Source: Bradyrhizobium sp. SRL28 (GTDB lineage: Bacteria > Pseudomonadota > Alphaproteobacteria > Rhizobiales > Xanthobacteraceae). Taken from it: a stretch of 64,000 bases of DNA. The first letter of the stretch is position 1; each line of letters begins with the position of its first letter. The position numbers were made by a program, and so were the translations under genes. The notes under the pieces were generated by a model. The model had not been told where the DNA came from, searched no databases, and saw only the letters and a program-made list of their open reading frames with translations. Below, in pieces: positions 8,086 through 16,773 of this stretch. Where the stretch lies: positions 62,001 through 126,000 of the forward strand of contig NZ_JAHEAG010000004.1 of NCBI RefSeq assembly GCF_018596315.1, in the 5' to 3' direction.

Positions 8086-10605
8086 ATGTCGGGCGTAGTC
8101 GCGGCGATGCGTCGAACCCTGCTGTCGTGCACCTCACTGGCGCGCCACGGCCTGATTGCGCTCGCCACCGCCCTCTCCATCTCACCGGAACCCGCGTTGG
8201 CCGCTGACTTGACCATCACACAGGCTATTTCGGCCTTGCTCGATCTCAATCACCAGGAATTCGCGGCGCTGACGACGGCGCTGTCGCTGCTCGGCTTTAC
8301 CGTGGTGGCTGCGATCCTGCTGATGCGCACGCGCATTAAGGCCACCCGAACGGAACTCAACCTGCGCTCCGACATCGCCGACCTGCAGGTGCAGGCCGAC
8401 CGGCTGCGCGCGCTCCTGTTCGCCGAGCCCCAGATCCTGATCGCCTGGGCGGCGGGTGACAACCGGCCCCAGATCAGCGGCGACACCTCGCTCCTCATCT
8501 CGCAAGACGCGCTGTCGAATTCGCCGCAGCGCATCCTCGCCTTTGGAACCTGGCTGCCGCCGGAACCGGCGCTGCAGATGGACCATGCGGTCGACGCGTT
8601 GCGCGAGGCCGGCGAAGGTTTTCTGCTCAATCTCGCTACCTCGAACGGCCGCGCCATCGAAGCGATGGGCCGGGCCATTGGCGGGCAAGCCATTGTGCGG
8701 ATTCGCGAACTTGGCGGGTTGCGCCGGGACCTCGCCGAGTCCAATCTCCGCTACAGGACGCTTCTGGAGGAGACCGAGCTGCTGCGTGATTTCGCCGCCG
8801 CGGCGCCTTGGCCGATCTGGGCCAAGAGCGCAGAGGGCAATCTGCGTTACGCGAACGCGGCCTATGTGCGGGCTACTGAAGGCAAAAGCCTCGCGGAAAC
8901 GATCCATCGCAACCTCGAACTGCTGGAGAACGACCAGCGCGCCGAGATGGGCCGGGTGCTGAACGACAATTCCACCTTCAGCGCGCGGCTGCCGATCGTG
9001 GTCGGCGGCGAGCGGCGCATCTATGATGTTCAGACGCTCAAGCTCGGCGGCGGCAGCGCCGGCATCGCCATCGATGCCAGCGAGGCGACCGCGTTGCGCG
9101 ACGCGATGGAGCGGATGGCGGAAGCCCATCGGCGCACCCTCGACCAGTTGTCGTCGGGGGTTGCCGTGTTCGACGGCCAGCGGCGGCTTGCCTTCTACAA
9201 CGAATCCTACCGGCGGCTGTGGGGGCTCGATCAGGCCTTCCTCGATTCCAATCCCGACGATTCAAGCGTGCTCGATCGCCTACGCGCGGCGCGCAAACTG
9301 CCGGAGCAACCGGATTTCCGGGCCTGGAAGGCCAAGCTGCACAAAGCCTACAGCACCGTCGAGCCGGAGAACTACACCTGGTTCCTGCCCGACGGCCGCG
9401 CTCTCAGCGTCGTCACTACGCCTAATCTCGAAGGCGGCGTCACCTATCTGTTCGACAATGTCACCGAGAGCCTCGATCTCGCACGGCGGTTCGACCGCCT
9501 GACCCGGGTTCAGCATGAGACGCTCGACAATCTGGCCGAAGCCGTCGCGGTGTTCGGCAGCAATGGCCGCGTGGAACTGTTCAATCCCGCTTTCGAGAAA
9601 ATGTGGAAACTGTCGGCGGAAGCGCTGAAGGAGCAACCCCACATCGAGACCGTCGAAGCCTGGTGCAAGCCGCTGTTCGACGACGCGCTGACCTGGCGGG
9701 CGCTGCGCGAGGCGATCACCGCGATCGATAACCGGGTGCAGGTATCGCTGAAGCTCGAGCGCAAGGACGGCAGCGTGCTTGATTGCATGACCATGCCGCT
9801 GCCGGACGGCGCGACCATGCTGACCTTCCAGGACATCAGCGACACCGAAAATGTCGAGCGGGCGCTGCGCGAGCGCAACGAGGCGCTCGAGGCCGCCGAC
9901 CAGATGAAGGTGGATTTCGTCCACCACGTCTCCTACGAACTGCGCGCGCCGCTCACCACCATCATCGGCTTTGCGCATTTCCTCAGCGACCCCTCGACCG
10001 GCCCGCTGACGCCGAAGCAGGCCGAGTATCTCGACTACGTCACCAAATCGACCAACGCGCTGCTTGCACTGACCAACAACATCCTCGATCTCGCCACCAT
10101 CGATGCCGGCGCCATGAAGCTCGAGCTCGGCCCGGTCAACATTGAAAAAGCCATCCAGGCCGCCGCCGAGGGCATTCAGGACCGGCTGGCGACCGACCGC
10201 ATCGAACTCAAGGTCGATATCGATTCTGACATCGGCAACTTCACCGGCGACGAGCGGCGCGTGGTGCAGGTGCTCTATAATTTGCTCGCCAACGCCGTCG
10301 GATTCTCGCCGCACGATGCCGCGGTCACGATCAGCGCGCGGCGGAACGAGCATCGCGTGATCTTCACCGTCAGCGATTCCGGCCCCGGCATTCCGGCCGA
10401 CGTGAAGGACAAGGTATTCGACTGGTTCGAGAGCCACTCGCACGGCTCGCGTCACCGCGGCGCCGGCCTCGGCCTGTCGCTGGTGCGCTCGTTCGTCGAA
10501 TTGCACGGCGGCAAGGTGCGCGTCGACTCGGTGGTCGGCAAGGGCACCACGGTCACCTGCGACTTTCCGATCGACCAGAACGCGCATCGCAACGCCGCCG
10601 AATGA
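8086..10605 (+). CDS. divL: DivL-like PAS sensor kinase with Tyr at the phospho-acceptor site
   Basis: 839 residues. One N-terminal membrane segment (LGFTVVAAILLM), several PAS-like sections (around 235-330, 350-460 and 475-590), then dimerisation and ATPase domains. The H-box reads HHVSYELRAPLTTIIGF with Tyr617 where a kinase has His. This is the hallmark of Caulobacter DivL, which controls CckA and CtrA. The ATPase domain retains an N-box (LLANAVGFSP), SDSGPGIP, and GAGLGLSLVRSFVELHGG. The next gene begins within its last codons and encodes TsaE, the same order as around Caulobacter divL. A TTG at 8074 is an alternative start; I prefer the ATG at 8086. Confidence 0.85.
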   Translation: MSGVVAAMRRTLLSCTSLARHGLIALATALSISPEPALAADLTITQAISALLDLNHQEFAALTTALSLLGFTVVAAILLMRTRIKATRTELNLRSDIADLQVQADRLRALLFAEPQILIAWAAGDNRPQISGDTSLLISQDALSNSPQRILAFGTWLPPEPALQMDHAVDALREAGEGFLLNLATSNGRAIEAMGRAIGGQAIVRIRELGGLRRDLAESNLRYRTLLEETELLRDFAAAAPWPIWAKSAEGNLRYANAAYVRATEGKSLAETIHRNLELLENDQRAEMGRVLNDNSTFSARLPIVVGGERRIYDVQTLKLGGGSAGIAIDASEATALRDAMERMAEAHRRTLDQLSSGVAVFDGQRRLAFYNESYRRLWGLDQAFLDSNPDDSSVLDRLRAARKLPEQPDFRAWKAKLHKAYSTVEPENYTWFLPDGRALSVVTTPNLEGGVTYLFDNVTESLDLARRFDRLTRVQHETLDNLAEAVAVFGSNGRVELFNPAFEKMWKLSAEALKEQPHIETVEAWCKPLFDDALTWRALREAITAIDNRVQVSLKLERKDGSVLDCMTMPLPDGATMLTFQDISDTENVERALRERNEALEAADQMKVDFVHHVSYELRAPLTTIIGFAHFLSDPSTGPLTPKQAEYLDYVTKSTNALLALTNNILDLATIDAGAMKLELGPVNIEKAIQAAAEGIQDRLATDRIELKVDIDSDIGNFTGDERRVVQVLYNLLANAVGFSPHDAAVTISARRNEHRVIFTVSDSGPGIPADVKDKVFDWFESHSHGSRHRGAGLGLSLVRSFVELHGGKVRVDSVVGKGTTVTCDFPIDQNAHRNAAE

Positions 10606-12122
10606 CCGCGCCAGCGACATTTACGGCAGCGCTGGCGAACGAGACGGCGACGGCGCATCTGATGGCCGACCTCGCGCTGCTGGTCGGTCCGGGCGACGTC
10701 ATCACGCTCTCGGGCGATCTCGGCGCGGGCAAGACCGCGGCGGCGCGCGCCATGATCCGCTATCTCGCCAACGATTCCGCGCTGGAAGTGCCAAGCCCGA
10801 CGTTCACGCTGGCGCAGAGCTACGATTTGCCGTTTCCGCTTCTTCACGCCGATCTCTACCGGATCAATGATTCGAGCGAGCTGGAGGAAATCGGACTGTC
10901 GCCGCTGCCGGAGGGCACGCTGGCGCTGATCGAATGGCCGGAACGCGCACCCGATGCGCTGCCCGAAGATCGCATCGCCATCGCCTTCAGCCATCGCCCG
11001 GCGCTCGGATCCACCGCGCGTGCCGCCGAAATCACCGGCCATGGCAAGGCGGCGGCGCAGGTGGCGCGATTGGAGGGCTTGCGCAAATTTCTCGCAGATG
11101 CCGGCTTCCTGGATGCCGCGCGCGAGCGCATGCCGGGCGACGCCTCGACGCGCTCCTATGCGCGGCTGATCCGCGACGACGGCACGTCGATCCTGATGAA
11201 TTCGCCGCGCCGTCCGGATGGCCCGGCGGTCTACGAGGGAAAATCCTACAGCGCAGCGGTTCATCTCGCCGAGGATGTCAGGCCGTTCGTCGCCATCGAC
11301 AATGGCCTGCGCGCGCACGGCTTCTCGGCACCCGCGATCCGTCATGCAGATCTCGATTCCGGTTTCCTGATCACCGAGGATTTCGGCAGCGCCGGCGTCA
11401 TCGAAGGCGAACCGCCGCGGCCGATCATCGAGTGCTACGAGGCGGCGACCGACATGCTGGCGGAGTTGCATCGCAAAGCCCTGCCCGACACGGCGCCGCT
11501 GGAGCCGCAGGGCTCATACCAAATTCCGGTCTACGATATCGATGCCTGGCTGGTGGAGATCGGCCTGATGCTTGAATGGTATCTGCCGGATCGTGGCGCC
11601 GAAGTCAGCCAGCAGCAGCGCGAGGAGTTCGTCACGATGTGGCGAACGCTGTTGGAAAAGCCGGCGGCCGCGCCGCGAACCTGGGTGATGCGGGACTTTC
11701 ATTCGCCCAATATCATCTGGCTCGGCGAGCGCACGGGGATCTTGCGCGTCGGGATCATCGACTTCCAGGATGCGGTGCTTGGCCCCGCGGCCTACGATCT
11801 GGTGTCGCTGCTGCAGGACGCGCGGCTCGACGTTCCCGAACAACTCGAATTGACGCTCTTGACCCGCTACATCAAGGCGCGCCGCGCTGCGGACAGTCAA
11901 TTCGATCCGGCCAGCTTTGCCGAGCTTTACGCCATCATGTCGGCGCAGCGGAATACCCGCCTGCTCGGCACCTTCGCCCGGCTCAACCGGCGCGACGGCA
12001 AGCCGCAATATCTGCGCCACCACCCCCGGATCTGGACCTACCTGAACCGCTCGCTGGCGCACCCGGCGCTGGCGGCGTTTCGCGAATGGTATGCCGCCAA
12101 CGTGCCGCCGCCGCTGTCCTGA
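10602..12122 (+). CDS. tsaE-amgK: TsaE-AmgK fusion: tRNA t6A ATPase plus MurNAc/GlcNAc kinase
   Basis: 506 residues, two enzymes in one chain. Residues 1-150 are TsaE, the ATPase of the tRNA threonylcarbamoyladenosine machinery: Walker A SGDLGAGKTAAARA, then PSPTFTLAQSY and HADLYRI. From about 165 on it is an aminoglycoside-phosphotransferase-fold sugar kinase of the AmgK type, with GDASTRSYARLI near the start, catalytic loop VMRDFHSPNIIWL and metal site GIIDFQDAVLGPAAYDL. AmgK phosphorylates N-acetylmuramate for cell-wall recycling. MurU, the next enzyme of that route, lies about 550 bases downstream. The start overlaps the divL stop by four bases. Confidence 0.93.
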   Translation: MTAPATFTAALANETATAHLMADLALLVGPGDVITLSGDLGAGKTAAARAMIRYLANDSALEVPSPTFTLAQSYDLPFPLLHADLYRINDSSELEEIGLSPLPEGTLALIEWPERAPDALPEDRIAIAFSHRPALGSTARAAEITGHGKAAAQVARLEGLRKFLADAGFLDAARERMPGDASTRSYARLIRDDGTSILMNSPRRPDGPAVYEGKSYSAAVHLAEDVRPFVAIDNGLRAHGFSAPAIRHADLDSGFLITEDFGSAGVIEGEPPRPIIECYEAATDMLAELHRKALPDTAPLEPQGSYQIPVYDIDAWLVEIGLMLEWYLPDRGAEVSQQQREEFVTMWRTLLEKPAAAPRTWVMRDFHSPNIIWLGERTGILRVGIIDFQDAVLGPAAYDLVSLLQDARLDVPEQLELTLLTRYIKARRAADSQFDPASFAELYAIMSAQRNTRLLGTFARLNRRDGKPQYLRHHPRIWTYLNRSLAHPALAAFREWYAANVPPPLS

Positions 12123-12213
12123 TTTACCTCCTGTTAGCCACCCCACACTTAATCTGGAACAGGCCATGCCGAGCCGGCGTGGCCCAGCCAGTTTTTGAGA
12201 TGGGACGACGGCC

Positions 12214-12537
12214 ATGGCGGGGGCGGAACGGCGCAAGGGAGATCGGGTCGTATTCGAGCGCGGCTTTGCGGCGCACATGATGGGCATCGACGGCACCTGG
12301 CGGCGCGACTGCGTGATGGAAGACGTCTCCGAGACCGGCGCCAAGCTGACGGTCGAAGGTTCGGTCGAGGGCCTGCACTTGAAGGAATTCTTCCTGCTGC
12401 TGTCGTCCACGGGGCTGGCCTATCGGCGCTGCGAGCTGGCCTGGGTCAATGGCGATCAGATCGGCGTTAATTTCCTGAAGCAGGGCGACAAGAAGAAGAA
12501 GGCGGCCAAGCGCGGGGCCGAGGACGCCGAAGTCTGA
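12214..12537 (+). CDS. PilZ-domain protein
   Basis: 107 residues, a single PilZ domain of the kind that binds cyclic di-GMP. The first motif appears as ERRKGDRVVFERG and the second as EDVSETGAKL, giving the RxxxR and D/NxSxxG ligand residues. The tail is Lys-rich (KKKKAAKR). Partners are unknown. It sits between the tsaE-amgK fusion and murU on the same strand, about 90 bases after the former. Confidence 0.85.
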   Translation: MAGAERRKGDRVVFERGFAAHMMGIDGTWRRDCVMEDVSETGAKLTVEGSVEGLHLKEFFLLLSSTGLAYRRCELAWVNGDQIGVNFLKQGDKKKKAAKRGAEDAEV

Positions 12538-12677
12538 GATTTGGCCGCGCCGGCCGCCGTCGTACGGCCGTCATGTGCGGCCACTAAGGCCTCCTAGTTG
12601 CTGGTTCAAGCGAATCGCCGTGGTATGATCTGCGGCGCGATTTAATGGTTCGAGAAATTCCAAGAGCAATTCCAAGA

Positions 12678-13400
12678 ATGTCCGTTACGCCCACCAAAGC
12701 CATGGTCCTTGCCGCCGGTCTCGGTCTGCGCATGCGCCCATTGACCGACCATATGCCGAAGCCGCTGGTGCGCGTGGCCGGCCAGCCATTGCTCGATCAC
12801 GTGCTGGACAAGCTCGCCGGTGCCAGCGTCGCCGAGGCCGTGGTCAATGTGCATTACCTGCCCGACCAGATCATCCAGCACAGCGCGAGCCGCACCCGCC
12901 CCCGCATCATCATCTCCGACGAACGCGACGAGGTGCTCGGCACCGGCGGCGCGGTCGTGAAGGCGCTGCCCCTGCTCGGCAAGGAGCCGTTCTTCCACGT
13001 CAACGCCGACACGATGTGGATCGACGGCGTGCGGCCCAATCTGGAGCGGCTGGCCGAAACCTTCGATCCTGACCGGATGGACATCCTGCTGCTGATGGCA
13101 CCGACCACGAGCAGCATCGGCTATGCCGGCCGCGGCGACTACGCCATGCTGCCGGACGGCGCGTTGCGCAAGCGGCGCGAACATCAGGTCGTGCCGTTCG
13201 TTTATGCGGGTGCGGCGATCATGTCACCGTCGCTGTTCGCCGATGCGCCCGCCGGCGAGTTTTCGCTGACCAAAATGTTCGACCGCGCCAACGAGCAGGA
13301 ACGGCTGTTCGGCCTTCGGCTCGACGGCGTCTGGATGCACGTCGGAACCCCCGACGCGGTGCAAGCCGCGGAAGAAGCGTTTCTGGAAAGCGTGGCGTAA
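12678..13400 (+). CDS. murU: MurU-like sugar-1-phosphate nucleotidyltransferase
   Basis: 240-residue nucleotidyltransferase. The N-terminus AMVLAAGLGLRMRPLTDHMP contains the LxxGxGxRxxxxT nucleotide loop, followed by PKPLVRVAGQPLLDHV. ISDERDEVLGTGGAV and FFHVNADTMW follow. Relatives convert MurNAc-1-phosphate to UDP-MurNAc in the recycling bypass, and the AmgK domain encoded nearby makes that substrate, so MurU is the likely assignment over a generic mannose- or glucose-1-phosphate enzyme. The ATG at 12678 gives the usual N-terminus; the ATG at 12645 is an alternative with no better ribosome site. Confidence 0.85.
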   Translation: MSVTPTKAMVLAAGLGLRMRPLTDHMPKPLVRVAGQPLLDHVLDKLAGASVAEAVVNVHYLPDQIIQHSASRTRPRIIISDERDEVLGTGGAVVKALPLLGKEPFFHVNADTMWIDGVRPNLERLAETFDPDRMDILLLMAPTTSSIGYAGRGDYAMLPDGALRKRREHQVVPFVYAGAAIMSPSLFADAPAGEFSLTKMFDRANEQERLFGLRLDGVWMHVGTPDAVQAAEEAFLESVA

Positions 13401-13411
13401 TCCCGCTCTAT

Positions 13412-13544
13412 CGTCGTCCCTGCGAACGCAGGGACCCATAACCACCGGCATTCATTGTTTAGACGGACGTCAGCCACCTCGCCTTGAGCGAGGGCGCAAC
13501 GCGGTATGGGTCCCGGCTCGCGCTTCGCTTGGCCGGGACGACGG
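13412..13544. repeat. Palindromic intergenic repeat, GTCGTCCCTGCG family
   Basis: The ends are inverted: TCGTCGTCCCTGCGAACGCA on the left and GGCCGGGACGACGG on the right, with CCCATA/TATGGG inside the arms. The same end sequences occur near 38104 and 38275. It fills most of the murU-addB gap and is non-coding. Confidence 0.65.
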
Positions 13545-13626
13545 AGAGGTGGACATCCTCACCTCACCCGCATGACCTTCCCCTCTTCCCTCCCTATATT
13601 GCCCCTGACCTCGAATCAGGAAGCCC

Positions 13627-16600
13627 ATGCGCGTCTTCAGCGTTCCCGTCTCCGTGCCGTTCCTGCGCACCGTCATCGCGGCGCTGGTCGACGGCCGGCT
13701 GGTCGAGGGATTCGAGGCGCGCAGGGATCCTCTTAATCTCGCAACGGCCACGCTCTATCTGCCGACCCGGCGCGCGGGGCGGCTGGCGCGGGAAATCTTT
13801 CTCGATGAATTGAAGACGGACGCGGCGATCCTGCCACGCATCGTGGCGCTCGGCGACATCGACGAGGACGAGCTGGCGTTTGCGGAAGGCTCCGAACAAT
13901 TCAGCGGCGTGGCGCCGCTCGACCTTCCGCCAAGACTCGGTGAACTGGAGCGCCGCCTGACGCTGGCGCATCTGGTGGCGGCATGGGCGAAAAGCCCGGT
14001 GTCGGCGCCGCTCGTGGTCGGCGGCCCGGCATCGACATTGGCGCTGGCCGGCGATCTGGCGCGGCTGATGGACGACATGGTGACACGCGGCGTCGCCTGG
14101 GAAGCGCTCGACAAACTGGTGCCCGACCAGTTCGACAAATACTGGCAGCACTCGCTGGAATTCCTGCGCATCGCCCGCAAGGCATGGCCGGAACACCTGA
14201 AGGAAATCGGCAGGATCGAACCCGCCGAACGGCGCGACCGCCTGATCGAGGCGGAAGCCGCGCGCCTGACCGCGCATCATGAGGGGCCGGTGGTGGCCGC
14301 CGGCTCGACTGGTTCGATGCCGGCAACCGCGAAATTCCTCAACGCCGTGGCGGGCCTGAAGCTGGGCGCGGTGGTGCTGCCGGGGCTCGACACCGATCTC
14401 GACGAGGAAGCCTGGCAAACCATCGGCGGCGTCAGGGACGCGCAGGGCAAATTCACCACGCAGCCTTCATCGAACCATCCGCAATTCGCGATGCACGGTC
14501 TGCTGGATCGCTTCGGCATCAAGCGGAGCGACGTCGAAATCCTGGGTACGCCAGGTCCGCAAGGACGCGACGTGCTGGTCTCCGAGACGATGCGGCCGTC
14601 GAGCGCGACCGAACAATGGCACGACCGTCTGGTCCAGCCGGATGTCTCGCGAAGGATCGCAGGCGGCATGGCGAAGCTTGCCGTCGTCGAAGCACCCAAC
14701 TCGGAGATGGAGGCGCTGGCGATCGCGGTGGCGATGCGCGAGGCGCGGCATCTGAACAAATCGGCGGCGCTGGTGACGCCGGATCGCGCGCTGGCGCGGC
14801 GGGTGATGGCGGCGCTGAGGCGCTGGAATCTCGAATTCGACGATTCAGGCGGCGACGCGCTGATGGACACGCCAAGCGGCATTTTTGCCCGCCTCGCCGC
14901 GGCAGCAGCCAGCAAGGGGCTGGAGCCGCCGACCTTGCTCGCGCTGCTGAAACATCCGCTGTTTCGGCTCGGCGGCGCATCCGGCGCGTTCAAGCACGCC
15001 ATCGAGACCCTCGAACTGGCGCTGCTGCGTGGCACCCGGCCGCAGGCAGGAACGGCCGGCCTGGCGCGCGACTTCGATCGTTTCCGCGTCGAACTCACGA
15101 AGCTCCGGAGCCATGAGACCTCGTCGCTTCACGGCTCCGAGCCGCGCGCGAAATTAAGGGACCACCAACTCGACCAGGCGCAGGCGCTGATCGCGGCGTT
15201 GCAGAAGGCGCTGTCGCCGCTGGAAATCATGGGCTCGTCAAAACCGTTCGATTTCGCCGAACTGGCGCAACGCCATCGCGAAACGCTGATTGCGCTGTCG
15301 TCAGATCAAAACGGCGTTGCCGTCGCCTTCGAGGAAGCGCAAGGCGCTGCGCTATCAGCGGCATTCGACGACCTGCTCGCCGAGCAAAAGCCGAGCGGCC
15401 TGATGGTCCAGCTCGGCGATTACCCTGATGTGTTCCAGACCGCCTACGCCGATCGCATGGTGCGGCGGCCGGAATCGTCGAGCGCGCAACTGCACATCTA
15501 CGGACAGCTCGAAGCGCGGCTGACCGAATCCGACCGCGTCATCCTCGGCGGATTGGTCGAGGGCGTATGGCCACCGGCGCCGCGGGTCGATCCCTGGCTC
15601 AGCCGGCCGATGCGCCATGAACTCGGCCTCGATCTGCCGGAGCGGCGCATCGGCCTCTCCGCACACGATTTTGCGCAGTTGCTGGGAACGGACGATGTGA
15701 TCCTGACCCATTCGGCCAAGGTCGGCGGTGCGCCGGCTGTCGCCTCGCGCTTTCTGCACCGCTTGGAGGCTGTCGCCGGCGAAGCGCGCTGGGATGCGGC
15801 GAAAGCCGCGGGAGAAAATTACGTCCGCTTCGCCGCCGAACTGGACCAGCCCGACGCGGTCGAGCCGATCGAGCAGCCCGCGCCGAAACCGCCCGTCGCG
15901 ACACGACCGACAAAACTGTCGGTCACGGCGATCGAGGACTGGCTGCGCGATCCCTATACGATCTACGCGAAATATATCCTGCGGCTCGATCCGCTCGACC
16001 CCGTCGACATGCCGCTGTCGGCGGCCGATCGCGGCTCGGCGATCCATGACGCGCTCGGCGAGTTCACGCAAAAATTCGCCGACGCGCTTCCCGCGCAGCC
16101 CGCGCTGGTGCTGCGTGACATCGGTGAAAAATATTTTGCGCCGCTGATGGAGCGTCCCGAGGCGCGGGCGCTGTGGTGGCCGCGGTTTCAGCGCATCGCC
16201 GCATGGTTTGCCGACTGGGAGCTGGCGCGGCGCGGCGAGATCGAGAAAATTGCCGCCGAGATCCGGGGCGAGATCAAGATTCCGCTCGACAACGAGCGCA
16301 TCTTCACGCTGTCGGCGCGCGCAGACCGGATCGAGCAGCGCCATGACGGCAGCTTCGCGATCCTCGATTACAAGACCGGCCAGCCGCCGACCGGCAAGCA
16401 GGTGCGCATGGGCCTGTCGCCGCAACTGACGCTGGAGGCCGCGATCCTGCGCGAGGGTGGCTTTGAGAATATCCACGCCGGTTCATCCGTCGGCGAACTC
16501 GTCTATGTCAGGCTCAGCGGCAACAATCCGCCCGGCGAGCAGCGCTCGCTGGAGCTGAAAATCAGGAACAACGATACGCCGCAGCGGCCGGACGAAGCGG

Positions 16601-16773
16601 CCGACTACGCTCTTGAACAGCTTGAAGCGCTGATCCGCAAATTCGAGAACGAAGAGACGGCCTACACGTCGCTGAACCTGTCGATGTGGTCGAACCGCTA
16701 CGGCGCCTATGACGATCTTGCCCGGATCAAGGAATGGTCGGCGGCCGGCGGACTGGGGATCGAGGAATGGTGA
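13627..16773 (+). CDS. addB: Double-strand break repair protein AddB
   Basis: Nuclease subunit of the AddAB helicase-nuclease that resects double-strand breaks for RecA; 1048 residues, as in the alphaproteobacterial type. The N-terminal helicase-like part is degenerate (ATLYLPTRRAGR). The RecB-family nuclease domain is at the C-terminus, with FAILDYKTGQPP carrying the Asp and Lys of the PD-(D/E)xK site (about residues 910-925). I find no cysteine anywhere in the chain, so the iron-sulphur staple of Bacillus-type AddB is absent. The last seven bases overlap addA. Confidence 0.95.
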   Translation: MRVFSVPVSVPFLRTVIAALVDGRLVEGFEARRDPLNLATATLYLPTRRAGRLAREIFLDELKTDAAILPRIVALGDIDEDELAFAEGSEQFSGVAPLDLPPRLGELERRLTLAHLVAAWAKSPVSAPLVVGGPASTLALAGDLARLMDDMVTRGVAWEALDKLVPDQFDKYWQHSLEFLRIARKAWPEHLKEIGRIEPAERRDRLIEAEAARLTAHHEGPVVAAGSTGSMPATAKFLNAVAGLKLGAVVLPGLDTDLDEEAWQTIGGVRDAQGKFTTQPSSNHPQFAMHGLLDRFGIKRSDVEILGTPGPQGRDVLVSETMRPSSATEQWHDRLVQPDVSRRIAGGMAKLAVVEAPNSEMEALAIAVAMREARHLNKSAALVTPDRALARRVMAALRRWNLEFDDSGGDALMDTPSGIFARLAAAAASKGLEPPTLLALLKHPLFRLGGASGAFKHAIETLELALLRGTRPQAGTAGLARDFDRFRVELTKLRSHETSSLHGSEPRAKLRDHQLDQAQALIAALQKALSPLEIMGSSKPFDFAELAQRHRETLIALSSDQNGVAVAFEEAQGAALSAAFDDLLAEQKPSGLMVQLGDYPDVFQTAYADRMVRRPESSSAQLHIYGQLEARLTESDRVILGGLVEGVWPPAPRVDPWLSRPMRHELGLDLPERRIGLSAHDFAQLLGTDDVILTHSAKVGGAPAVASRFLHRLEAVAGEARWDAAKAAGENYVRFAAELDQPDAVEPIEQPAPKPPVATRPTKLSVTAIEDWLRDPYTIYAKYILRLDPLDPVDMPLSAADRGSAIHDALGEFTQKFADALPAQPALVLRDIGEKYFAPLMERPEARALWWPRFQRIAAWFADWELARRGEIEKIAAEIRGEIKIPLDNERIFTLSARADRIEQRHDGSFAILDYKTGQPPTGKQVRMGLSPQLTLEAAILREGGFENIHAGSSVGELVYVRLSGNNPPGEQRSLELKIRNNDTPQRPDEAADYALEQLEALIRKFENEETAYTSLNLSMWSNRYGAYDDLARIKEWSAAGGLGIEEW

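Noticed and set aside
9280-10620. 446-residue minus-strand frame opposite divL
   Set aside because: Codon-position shadow of divL; no family resemblance.
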